Source: Buxus sempervirens (lineage: Eukaryota > Streptophyta > Magnoliopsida > Buxales > Buxaceae). From it: a stretch of 64,000 nt of DNA. Shown here piece by piece: positions 54,026 through 64,000 of the stretch. A model generated the notes under the pieces. The model did no database searches. It was given only the letters and a program-made list of their open reading frames with translations, and was not told where the DNA came from. The position numbers and the translations under genes were made by a program. How positions within the stretch are numbered: position 1 is the stretch's first letter; each line of letters starts with the position of its first letter. The DNA lies in contig OX387193.1 of NCBI GenBank assembly GCA_947561395.2, forward strand, positions 33,802,255 to 33,866,254, given 5' to 3'.

Positions 54026-55686
54026 GTGACCAGATCCAAAGCCAGAGCCATGAACACTGAAAAGAACCAAGCTCAAGCTACTATCCCTGCTCAGGACTTT
54101 GCTCAGCTGCAAGAGCAGGTGGCCGGTCTGGCCAAGATGCTGGGAGACCTACTGGCGGCTCAAGCCCAACAGGCTCAAGCCCAAAATCAAGCGTCAACCT
54201 CCCATCAGGCACTACCACCTCAGGCCTACATGCCGCCTCCGGCTCAACCCATGCCTGAGCCCATGTCTGAACCGGTCCCTGAACCCATTCTGATCAAGGA
54301 AAATACAGCAGAATCCGAGAAAGAACTGGAGAAGGAAAAGGCCAGAGAAGAGATGGAAAAGAAGATGCTACTCATGATAGAAAGGATCCAGGAAGAACTG
54401 AAGGAAGTGAAGGGGGGAAACAGCTATGGAGGCACCACTTTCGAGGATCTGTGCATGTATCCAGACGTATGCCTACCGGCCAAGTTCAAGTGCCCGGACT
54501 TCGACAAATTCGACGGCACAAGCTGCCCTATGAGCCACTTAAAATTATACTGTGGGGCCTATGCCAGTTTGGCCGGGATGACGGCATATTAATCCAACTC
54601 TTCCAGAGGAGTTTGACCGGGTCAACTCTTAGGTGGTTTGCTACAGTGGACCATGGAAGGATCAGGAGGTGGAAGGACTTGGCTGACGCGTTCCTGGATC
54701 AGTACAAGTTTAACTCTGAGATCGTGCCAGACTGGTATGACATGATGAGGATGAGTAAAGGGAAAGATGAGCCGGTACCGCAGTATGCCAAAAGGTGGAG
54801 AGAGGCCGCCTCCCAAGTCAGGCCACCTATGTAGGAACCGGAAATGATTTCAACATTCATGGGCACACTGGGGCAGCCCTTCTACAACCATTTGGTGGGT
54901 CAGATCACCACCAACTTTGCAGCCCTGGTGCAAGTGGCGGACCGGATCGAGGAAGGGGTCAGGTCAGGAAGGCTGATAGACTACTCTACTCTGACTGGGT
55001 AGTCTGATTCCTCTGCATCGATGGCCCAGAAGAAGGGAACCGGGTTCAAGAAGAACGGGGCCCGAAAAGAAGGAGAAGTAAATCTGGTCCAGGCTCCTCC
55101 AGCCAAGAAGCCGCTCCACGTCAACATCTCTGCACCCCAACAGGCCCAGCAAGCCCAGCAGTCTTATCAGACCCCACTAAATGTCAATTTCTCCCCCTCC
55201 GTACCAGCAAACCCAAGGAGGGCTTTTACCAAGGAAGAGAGGGAGGCCTGGTTAGCAACAAGGAGGAACCGTGTCTTTACGCCTCTCCCGATATCTCTGT
55301 CCCAACTGCTGCCAACCCTGCTGAAGGGGGAGTATTTGACTCTGAAAGAGCCCAACCCGAATGCCACCAGGGGGAGGAATTTTGACTCAGCGGTCACCTG
55401 TGACTTCCACATGGGTGCACCGGGGCATTCTACAGATGCCTGCTTGGTGTTGAAACACGCGGTCCAGGACTTGTTGGACCAGAAGGCCTTGGTGTTTAAC
55501 ACTGTTGCACCAGCCCCGTCCGGGAATGATATTGGGCAGAACCCTTTGCCGTACCATAATGGGGCAGGCCCATCCAATTCTATCACAGCCATATCCACCA
55601 CGAGAAGGGCCTTTGACCCATCTCAGCTCATAGCTCCAGTAGGGACCACTGTCCAGGTCCGATTTTTCCAAGAAAAGGAAGAATAG
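54026..55686 (+). pseudogene. gag: Second Tat-type element (B): Gag, one frameshift and amber stops
   Basis: Tat Gag with a helical Gln-rich N-terminus, a Pro-rich linker, the Gag core (AKFKCPDFDKFDGTSCPMSH, then LFQRSLTGSTLRWFA, WKDLADAFLDQY, PVPQYAKRWREAA) and a C-terminal CDFHMGAPGHSTDAC motif (about 55410-55454). A net one-base loss near 54558-54564 (after YCGA, before CQFGRDDG) shifts the frame. After that, one frame (frame 1) carries the whole element, interrupted in gag by TAG at 54832-54834, 55000-55002 and 55684-55686. Unlike the Ogre-type element, it reads straight through the gag/pol junction (CLVLKHAVQDLLDQ). No functional Gag can be made. Confidence 0.88.
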
Positions 55687-58143
55687 GAGATCAACATGGT
55701 CTCCCAGAAAAATAATCATGCTGCTGAGGACATAAGCTCCTCTTTAAACCGGGTCTTCTCTCTTATGGCCCAGATGAATACTGCAAGGCCTCCATTGGTC
55801 TTCAATTGCAGTCCACCCATTTATTCACCATCCAAGCCGTCCAAGGCTCCATTGGTCGTCAACCTCGACCCCACTACTGCTTCCATCACTTCTTCTATCC
55901 CCACAAAATCCAAGCTCCAGCCCTTGGTTGTAAATGTTTAGCCAGCCCACACTATCCCCAAACCGGCCCATACATCCCGGTCCAAACTCCAGCCATTAGT
56001 GGTTAATATCCCCAAACTAGCCTATTCTGAGGCCGCTGTACCATGGAATTATAGCGAGGGAATCACGGCTACGGTTCCAGTGGTTAAAAACCAGAACTAG
56101 GAGGAGGTGAACCTCATGACGAGGTCGGGGAGATGTGCAGGGGGTAAGGAGAAAGAAAAGGAGACAGAGGCAGATAAAGAGAAAAAAGAAAATGAAGAAA
56201 AAAGGAAACAAAAAGGAAAGACAAAAATAGGAGAAGACACCCTCCAGGGTGCGGAAAATGAGGCAGTCGACCTCATAAAAATAATCAAAAAGAGTGAATT
56301 CAATCTTGTGGATCAATTGAACAAGGTCCTGGCCCAGATTTCAATACTGGGCCTTTTGCTGAATTCCGAAAAGCACAGGGAAGCATTGTTAAGGGTGCTA
56401 CAGAGTGCACATGTATCCCAGACCATTGATCCGGACCAACTTGGCAAAATGGTTGGTCAAATCTTGTCACACAATGTGATAAGTTTCTCTGAGGGTGAGA
56501 TCAGCCCAGGTGGGTGCTATCACGTTGACCCTTTGCACATCATAGTGCTTTGTAAGGGCAGCATGATTGCACGGGTTTTGATTGACAACGGTTTGGCATT
56601 AAATGTCTGCCCGTTAATCACTTTTGTCAAGCTGGGTCTGGACCAGTCGAAAATTAAACAGAATGGGCGGATAGTGAGGGCTTTTGATAGCTCCAAGACC
56701 CACTCCCTAGGGGAGATTGAACTGCCGGTCACAATTGGGTCGAATATCTTCAACATCACATTTGAGGTGATGGATATAACCACAGCCTTCAATCTGCTCC
56801 TAGGAAGGCCGTGGATACACTCGGCTAGGGCAATACCATCCACCCTCCACCAGAGGGTGAAATACATAAGAGGGCAAAGGGTGATAACAGTCCTAGCCGA
56901 AAACTTGGTGCCTCCCATTGTGTCACCTGATGTACCCTTGATAAATGTGGACTCAACTGTCGACAAGATTACGTTCCACTCGTTTCAATTCGAAACGGTT
57001 AATTTCATACCTGGGGGGTGTGAGAAAAAAGAAAATAAGGGGACTACTGCTGAGAAAATGGTGAAGAAAGTGATGGAAAAATACCACTTTCACCCGGGGA
57101 AAGGCCTGGGAGTCAATTTTCAGGGAATGGTGGAGCCAATCACGGCTAAGAAACTGGTTCCTAAAGTGGGACTGGGGTTTAAACCCCGAGGCTGGAGGAG
57201 GATGAAGCATGAAGAAGGAGAGGAAAGAAGTAAGGGAAAATTCCCTCACTTAAGGGAAAGTTTTCCAAGACCCTCATATATAATCCAATTATCTCCTCCT
57301 ATGGACCAGTCCAAACCTCCTTACCGAAACATCAACCCATTTCAAAAGCCTTTTGTTTCGGCATTGCAACCCTATAACCCAACTCCTACAGTTGAAATGG
57401 TGGGCGAGCCTGGGCCACAACCAGAGCCGCAGACAGACTTCTCTGAGGATGTTGGGGCTTTCTTCACCATGACTGAAGGCGAAAAAACTGGTACTGACAA
57501 CGAGCTACCATTCATTGACTGGGCCGCAGTAAAGATTCCGGAGGAGGTCATTTCTGGACTGGGCCCCGTAGCAGAAAAGGGCAGTACCCACCCGGTGATG
57601 ATGGCATCAGATTCTGGGCTGGAGGAGCAGGATTTCCCTATTTCCCCTGCTCCCAAGAATTTTGTAATGAACAATTGGGAGGAAACTCCCCTTACTTTTG
57701 AAGCGGCGTTTGTTCGGCAAACTAATGCTGCTTCCAAAAAAAAAACTCCAATAGTGGATTGCCATTTCCCTGAAGGTCCTAATGAGCCTTCGTCTTCAGG
57801 GGGATTATGTTTAGAAAGCTCACAAGAAAACCAAAAAGATTTTTCTATTTTTTCTAGAAAATTTAAATTTTTCAAAAGGGTCCAAACCACTTATGAACCG
57901 TATAATAAGACCGAATTAGACCAGGTTGAATATGACTTCGACTTCGAGCTCGACTTTGACCTCATGGGGATCGAAGAAGAGACCGAGGTCGAAGAAGAAG
58001 ACGTTCCAAAAGAAATTGAATACCAATTGGAACGTCATGAAAAGGGGGTCCAACATAATATTGAGGAGACCATATCCATAAATCTTGGGACCGAAGAGGA
58101 CCCAAAAATTGTGAAAATCGGGTCATGCTTGTCTAATGTGTAG
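55687..58143 (+). pseudogene. Tat element B: linker and aspartic protease region
   Basis: Same frame as gag, broken by TAG at 55939-55941, 56098-56100 and 58141-58143. The main open part is 56107-58143 (678 codons). Near its start a Lys/Glu-rich stretch follows NLMTRSGR (the TRSGR motif also precedes the protease in the Ogre-type element). Next come NLVDQLNKVLAQISILGLLL and the protease site VLIDNGLALNVCP (DNG at about residue 160-162). A G-patch-like segment with YHFHPGKGLGVNF follows, then a long acidic, low-conservation linker ending EIEYQLERHEKG. The Ogre-type element has the same order (DWGLRVGDGLGKYKQG). Confidence 0.87.
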
Positions 58144-58152
58144 CAAAATGAA

Positions 58153-61100
58153 ATGTCACGGTTCTTGGTAGATTACAAGGATGTGTTTGCTTGGTCGTAT
58201 CGTGATATGCCGGGGTTGGACACAGACATGGTGGTGCATAAGTTGCCAATTTTGCCAGGGGTTAAGCCAATTAAGCAGAAGCTGAGAAGATTAAAGCCGG
58301 AATGGACCTTAAAGGTCAAGGACGAAGTGGTCAAACAATTTCAAGCCAGATTTTTGGCAGTCTCTACGTACCCTGAGTGGCTCGCAAACATAGTGCCGGT
58401 ACCAAAGAAGGACGGGAAAGTCCAAATGTGCGTGGACTATAGAGACTTGAATAAGGCAAGCCCAAAGGATAATTTTCCGCTTCCACATATAGACATCTTG
58501 GTGGACAATACTGCGGTACATAGTCTATTCTCCTTCATGGATGGTTTCTCGAGATATAATAAAATCAAGATGGCTAAGGAAGATCAAGAAAAAACAACAT
58601 TTATCACACCTTGGGGCACATTCCACTATACAGTAATGCCATTTGGGCTTAAAAACGCTGGGGCAACATACCAGGGGGCCATGACTGCACTATTCCATGA
58701 CATGATCCACAAGGAGATGGAGGTCTATGTGGACGATATGATTGCCAAATCATGCAAAGAAGAGGACCACTTGATCAACTTGAAGAAAGTGTTTGATCGT
58801 CTCAGGAAGTACAGTCTACGGCTTAACCCGGCTAAGTGCGTCTTTGGGGCTACATCAGGGAAGTTACTGGGATTTATTGTGAGCCGAAGAGGAATTGAAA
58901 TTGACCCGGCTAAGGCCAAGGCCATAATTGAAATGCCAGCACCCAGAACCGAGAAGGAGGTTCGTGGTTTTCTCGGGAGGATTCAATACATAAGCCGGTT
59001 CATAGCACAACTCACTGCTATCTGTGAACCAATTTTCAAGCTTCTGAGGAAAGATAACCCGACGGTCTGGAATGAGGATTGCCAGCAGGCATTTGATACG
59101 ATAAAGAGATATTTGCTGAACTCACCTGTGCTAGTGCCACCAACTCCAGGAAGACCACTGATCTTGTACTTGTCAGTGTTGGAAACGTCGATGGGATGTG
59201 TCTTGGGGCAGCATGATGAGACTGGTAGAAAAGAAAGGGCCATTTACTATCTGAGTAAAAAATTCATGGAATATGAAGCCAAGTACTCACCATTGGAGAA
59301 GACTTGTTGTGCTCTAGTGTGGGCAACTCAGAGGCTAAGGCATTACTTCCTTAGTCACTCCACACTATTGATATCTTGGATGGACCCGCTGAAATATCTA
59401 TTTGAGAAACCGGCACTGACTGGCAGGACGGCAAAGTGGAAATTACTACTGTCCGAATTTGACCTCACATACATCACCCAGAAGGCGATCAAGGGTCAAG
59501 CCATAGCTGATCACCTGGCTGCACATTCTCTGCCAAAATACCAACCCTTGAAGACCAACTTTCCCGATGAGGCAATACTGTACACTGAAGAGGAGGAAAG
59601 TGAGAGTTCTTGGCAGATGTTCTTTGATGGGGCTGCCAACATGAATGGTAATGGAATAGGGGCAGTCTTAGTTAAACCAGATGGTTCACACATCCCGATT
59701 GCAGTAAAGCTGAGATTCCAGTGCACCAATAATATTGCAGAATATGAGGCATGCATAATTGGGTTGCAAGCCGCCATGGATCATGAAGTAGAGGAACTTG
59801 ACGTATACGGGGATTCGAGTCTTATCATCTTCCAAACGACTGGTGAATGGAAAACCAAGGATCACAAATTGATCCCCTATCACCAGTATTTGGAAGAAAT
59901 AAGCACAAATTTCACTCGAATTTCCTTCAACTATATGCCAAGGGTCAAGAATCAGTTTGCGGATGCTCTAGCAACATTAGCTTCAATGGTCAGCATATCA
60001 GAAGGGGTAGACATTAGACCACTGGAAATTGAGGTCCGAGATGAACTGGCTTACTGTCTCGTTCTAGAGGGAGCACCAGAAGAAGAAACACCATGGTTTC
60101 AAGATATCAAAAATTTCTTGTACAATCGGAGTCTGCCAGAAAATGCCACTGTTACTGAGAAAAGGACAATACAGAGGTTGGCGGGTCAGTTTCTGCTAAG
60201 TGGTGGACATTTGTACAAGAGATCACATAACGATATTCTGCTCAGATGTGTAGCCAATACTGAATCGAAAAGACTGATTGAAACTGTACATGGAGGAGTT
60301 TGTGGGCCCCATATGAGCGGGCACATGCTGACAAAGAAGATCTTGAGACTGGGCTACTACTGGTCGACCATGGAACATGATTGCTGTATACATGTCAGGA
60401 GGTGCCATCAATGTCAAATCTATGCAGATAATAAGCATGCACCCCCGGGTGAGTTGCACAACATGACGTCCCCATGGCCCTTTTCCATGTGGGGCATAGA
60501 CGTCATTGGTATGATTTCACCTAAGGCATCGAACGGGCACATATTCATCCTGGTGGCGATTGATTACTTCAATAAATGGGTAGAAGCAGCATCATATGCA
60601 AACATCACAAGCAACCATGTTATTAAGTTTTTGAAGCACAATATCATTTGTCGCTATGGACTGCCAAGTGCCATAGTATCAGACAATGCTTCAAATATTA
60701 AGAACAAGGACATGAAGAAGATGTGTGAGCAGTTTCAGATCACCCACCACAAGTCAGCTCCGTACAGGCCAAAGATGAATGGGGCAGTAGAAGCAGCAAA
60801 CAAAAATATAAAGAAAATCATTCAGAAGATGGTAGTGAGTTACAAGGATTGGCACGAAATGCTACCGCTTGCTCTACATGCTTACAGAACCTCGATCCGG
60901 ACTTCAACTGGGGCGACCCCGTACTCCCTAGTCTATGGGATGGAAGCAGTCTTGCCAGTGGAAGTAGAAATCCCATCACTCAGAGTGCTCATGGAAGTAG
61001 AACTGGAAGAAGCCGAATGGGTACAGTCAAGACATGATCAACTCAACCTAATAGAAGAGAAGCGATTGAAAGCACTATGTCATGGACAGTTGTACCAGAA

Positions 61101-61341
61101 GAGAATGGCCTGTGCCTACAATAAGAAAGTGAGGCCCAGAGCTTTCCAAGAAGGAAACCTGGTGCTAAAGAAAATCCTACCATTTTTGGAAGACCCTCGT
61201 GGTTAGTTCAAGCCAAATTGGGAAGGGCCATATGTTGTCAAGAAGGTCCTGTCAGGGGGTGCACTCATCTTAGCAGAAATGGATGGGTCAGATTTTCCTG
61301 AGCCAATTAGCTCCGATGCAGTAAAAAGGTATTTTCCTTGA
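58153..61341 (+). pseudogene. Tat element B: reverse transcriptase, two RNase H domains and integrase
   Basis: Open for 1,017 codons to TAG at 61204-61206, then the same frame continues (FKPNWEGPYVVKKVLSG) to a terminal TGA at 61339-61341. RT has VPVPKKDGKVQMCVDYRDLN, YVDDM (192-196) and LGFIVSRRGIE. The first RNase H has YYLSKKFMEYE, the archaeal-type RNase H WQMFFDGAANMNGNGIGA (about 487-505) and QFADALATLASM. Integrase has HMSGHMLTKKI, CIHVRRCHQC, WGIDVIGM, VSDNASNIKN and NGAVEAANKN. Clearly related to the Ogre-type pol in this window but older. Substitutions include FSRYNKIKM for FSGYNQIRM in RT and SWMDPLKY for SDTDPLKY in RNase H. Confidence 0.9.
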
Positions 61342-62324
61342 GCGAATATTTCTAGGAAATGATCTGAGGCCATTTTTCTTTATTTCCTTCAAAATTTGAA
61401 TCCTTAGTCTAGCCAAATTGAGCCGGTTCGTTTCTTGGATAAACCCAAACCGTATTTACAGTCAAATTGGGGCAAAATCAATTGGGGCGAAGTTGAGAAA
61501 AAAAGAAAAAAAAAGGAAAAACAATGAAAAATAGCAAATGAAAGCCAAGTGTGAAAAAAGATGCAAAGAAGGCAATTTGGGGAAAAAGGGTTAAATTCAT
61601 CATGACTGTAAGTCCGGTTGACCTATTTCCACACTTGAAAATTTTTGGGCCTTTAATACCCTTTCTTTCATAAACCGAGCCTAGCCTTTATTTCGTCCTA
61701 TTTTTAAGCCATCGGTGATCTTAGTTTATTCATTCAAATTTCAGAGTGAAATTGGGGATGACGGAATGTAGAAGCCGGCCCTAGTGAAAACCGTAACTGG
61801 CGCTAGCGGCAATATTGGCAAGAAGAAAAAAAAAGAATAAGAATAAAGAAAAAAAGAAAAAAAAAGATCAAAGGTTGAGTTGATCATGTGATCCAAGCTT
61901 AAAGAGAAATCAGCACGAGTACTGAGACTAAGCAGATTGGGTAACACAGTCAATTCAGGAAGGAAAAAAGCATTTGGGGATGACTCTAAAGGCCCTAAGA
62001 TGGACGGTTTTGATCCCTTATTATTACTTGGACTACCCTCTTCATTATTAAACCTGGTTTTTAATTCATCTAATTATGGGTGATTAAGTGCATGGACCAA
62101 ATTTCAAAAAATAAAAAAATATAAAAAAGGAAAAACTATACTTTGGCCAGTGATGATAAATCAAATACTTTTCATAAAACCTTTGTTTTTACAAGCATCT
62201 GAGCATTCTGAGGCCAATAATATAAAAATTTTACTTTGAATTAAATCCTTTGTCTTTCCACTATTGGAGTTGGCTTTTGTACAAAGGTAGGGAAAAAGAA
62301 AAAAAATGTGTGCAGGAAATAAGG
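61342..62324 (+). other. Non-coding 3' region of Tat element B
   Basis: A-rich sequence with several A-tract clusters (near 61498-61525, 61825-61865 and 62108-62135) and the repeated phrase ATTTGGGG or ATTGGGG. No protein-coding frame with recognisable similarity and no clear polypurine tract were seen. Confidence 0.55.
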
Positions 62325-62788
62325 CTAATCTCTGTCTCCTAGCCGCTCCTCAAGCTCCCGAATCCGAGCTGCCTGAGCTGCAATAACTCCAGAAGCCCCC
62401 TCTGCAGCGGGATCACTCAGCAAGGAAATGACCTCATCTGAAAGAGTCTGCCTAATCCTCATGCTCCTAAGGTCGGCTAAAGCATCCTGGTGCTTCTGCC
62501 TCAGTGCTCGGACTTCAAGACAGCGGGCCTGCCGATGCTCCTCAAGTTGCTTTTCCATAGCCAGACGGCGAGATACCTGCTCTGCAAGTTGCCTTTCCAT
62601 GTCAAGGCCCCGTATCCTAAGCTCCTGGGCCTCTCGTACCCATATCTGCTGAAGTCGCTTGTGGGAAGCTCTCTCAGACTCTAAAATATCCTCATAAGTA
62701 GGAGCCAAGACGACAGGAGGATCTTCAGGTACGTTAGCCTGACTCTGTATCTGCTACCTGATCCAGAAGAGATAGTCCTTCACATGGG
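62325..62788 (-). pseudogene. Antisense ORF1-like relic (coiled-coil C-terminus)
   Basis: An open minus-strand stretch facing the Tat pol. Translation upstream of the first track codon shows THVKDYLFWIR, an in-frame TAG (62756-62754), then QIQSQANVPEDPP and APTYEDILESERASHKRLQ. A long charged coiled coil follows, ending REL EERLGDRD-like before TAG. The order W-I-(R/A), Pro-rich linker, (T)Y-(E/R)-D and E-S-(R/H)-x-S-H/R heading a long helix matches the C-terminal quarter of the Ogre ORF1 at 40664-42145 (YEQWIARE, IPVPPPDTYRDRV, RESHSRIHRAY). No ATG starts it, and it is cut at 62788/62789 where an LTR begins. Extra antisense ORFs downstream of pol are known in Tat elements such as maize Grande, so it may belong to element B. 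Homology is judged by eye. Confidence 0.6.
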
Positions 62789-64000
62789 TGTAGACACCCC
62801 AAATTGCACTACAGAATGAGAAAGTAATAAAAACATGTAATTAAAGCTTAAAACAGGTCAAAAATGCATAAAAATTGACTAAGCAGGCTTTGCCCGTATT
62901 TCATTCACGGGCCGGTCGCGCCCGAGATCGCTTTACGGTCACCGTTGGACCGTAATTCATTTACGGTCACTAAAGACTCGTTCGAGTTTTATTCTTCTCT
63001 CGATTTATCTTTAGTCCAATATATCTTTAAATGAGCGAATTACGTCTTTTATTCGCTGAAGCCACCTTGGTTGGCTATGGATGGGCATTATCTCTGTCTT
63101 TCACTCTATCTAAAGGATCAGGATATATCCTCCTGGACCAACATTGCCCCTGTGTTTGCCTATAAATAGAGGGTCTTTCCTCAAGCAAAAGGCCACGAAA
63201 ATTTGAAGTCTAAGAAGCTCCAAGAGAAGAAGAGGAACCCCTACTGCTTTGCTTGCTCAATCCAGGTAAGTCCCTTTTCCCTTTTATTTTCTGTCTTCAA
63301 TTCTAGATGTAGTAGGATCATCTCTATTGCTGTAGAATAAGGCCATCTTTTGTACTTGTATTCCCAAACTTGTCTCTAAGTACCTCAAGAGTCTCTCTAG
63401 CCGTAAAACGTGAAGAGAGAGCTAGGGGAAAAGAGAACAGGTGGATCCCTAGAATAGAATCCTATATCTGTTTTTCTCCTTTTTTCTAGAATAAAGCCTG
63501 TGATTGTGTTTGTGTAACCAAACCTATCTCCAAGTACCTCAAGAATCATCTCTAGCCATAAAACGTGAAGAGAGAGCTAGGGGAAAAGAGAACAGGTGGA
63601 TCCGTAGGGTAGACCCCCATGTGCTTTAATCTGTGAAATGTGGTTGCTTTGAATATCCTGATCATGTTTTAATGCTTTTTATGATATATCTGAATGAATA
63701 ACATGAATCCATGATGTTTATAGCATGAGACCCCCACTTTTTGATAAAATTTGGATTTTTCCCACTTTTGCACCTACAGCACTATTTTCGTGATTTTTGT
63801 GGTTTTAGGCTAGAATCTTGGATTTATCATGATCAATATGATAGATCTGGATCCAGAGGCCTAAAAATAAATTCTAGGGTTTCATGATGTGGTTTTTAAA
63901 TCGTTTTTCATTATTGAGAGAAAACCCTACGGTCTTAGTTATCCCCTTTTGATGTTTTTCATTAACGTGGGTATTTTTGGTTTTGATTTTCAGATTTAAT
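62789..64000 (+). repeat. LTR of the TGTAGACACC family, running off the window
   Basis: Starts TGTAGACACCCCAAATTGC, the same start as solo LTRs 5 and 6 on their sense strands. Palindromes with GCCCGTATTT and ACCGTAATTC arms are at 62892-62967. A CTATAAATAG TATA box is at 63160-63169, with a leader matching LTR 6 (CCTCAAGCAAA, GGAACCCCT) and an AGGTAAGT donor-like site near 63264. A 155-bp tandem duplication has its anchor AAACGTGAAGAGAGAGCTAG at 63406 and 63561. It may be the 3' LTR of Tat element B or an independent (solo) insertion; the other end is outside the window. Confidence 0.82.

Noticed and set aside
54832-61206. Amber (TAG) codon reassignment or programmed readthrough as the explanation for the stops in Tat element B
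   Set aside because: Seven sites plus a frameshift and altered RT residues fit a decayed copy better; plant nuclear code does not reassign TAG.

Overview
The window is nuclear DNA of a flowering plant, most likely a eudicot with a retrotransposon-rich genome. The evidence is one intron-containing trihelix transcription factor gene, long AT-rich intergenic DNA, Ty1/copia and Ty3/gypsy (Tat/Ogre lineage) retrotransposons, a LINE, and large non-coding LTRs. I see no bacterial-type operons, tRNA or rRNA genes, or CRISPR arrays. The species cannot be named from the sequence.

Layout. 1-2420: an apparently intact two-exon GT-3-type trihelix gene on the plus strand. 2830-3382: a probable hAT-type MITE with a GGT-rich core. 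4045-24422: one very large inverted-repeat (foldback) DNA element. It has matching MULE-like ends (GGGAAAATTAATTTTT), a 9-bp target duplication (TATAAAAAA), and arms made of a 147-bp tandem repeat that is itself seven sub-repeats of 18-22 bp. Six solo LTRs, each with its own perfect 5-bp target duplication, are inserted in it and make up about 16.1 of its 20.4 kb. 24595-25521: a 5'-truncated LINE with poly(A) tail and target duplication.

25745-48122: a decayed Ty1/copia element on the minus strand, split in its integrase gene by a complete 18.7-kb Tat/Ogre-type Ty3/gypsy retrotransposon (27109-45779, minus strand). The Ogre element has two nearly identical 2.3-kb LTRs, PBS, PPT, an extra ORF1 upstream of gag, a gag separated from pol by one in-frame TGA, an open 2,088-codon pol, and three tandem-repeat families between ORF1 and gag. 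49042-51690: the 3' half of a second copia element (minus strand). 51795-53857: a 78-bp tandem array. 54026-61341: a second Tat-type gag-pol on the plus strand, broken by one frameshift and seven in-frame stops, all of them TAG. 62325-62788: an antisense ORF1-like coiled-coil relic, ending where another LTR begins (62789 to the window end).

Only the trihelix gene looks like a working host gene. The rest is a layered transposon landscape whose order of insertion can be read from target duplications: foldback element before its solo LTRs, first copia before Ogre, solo LTR 1 before solo LTR 2.
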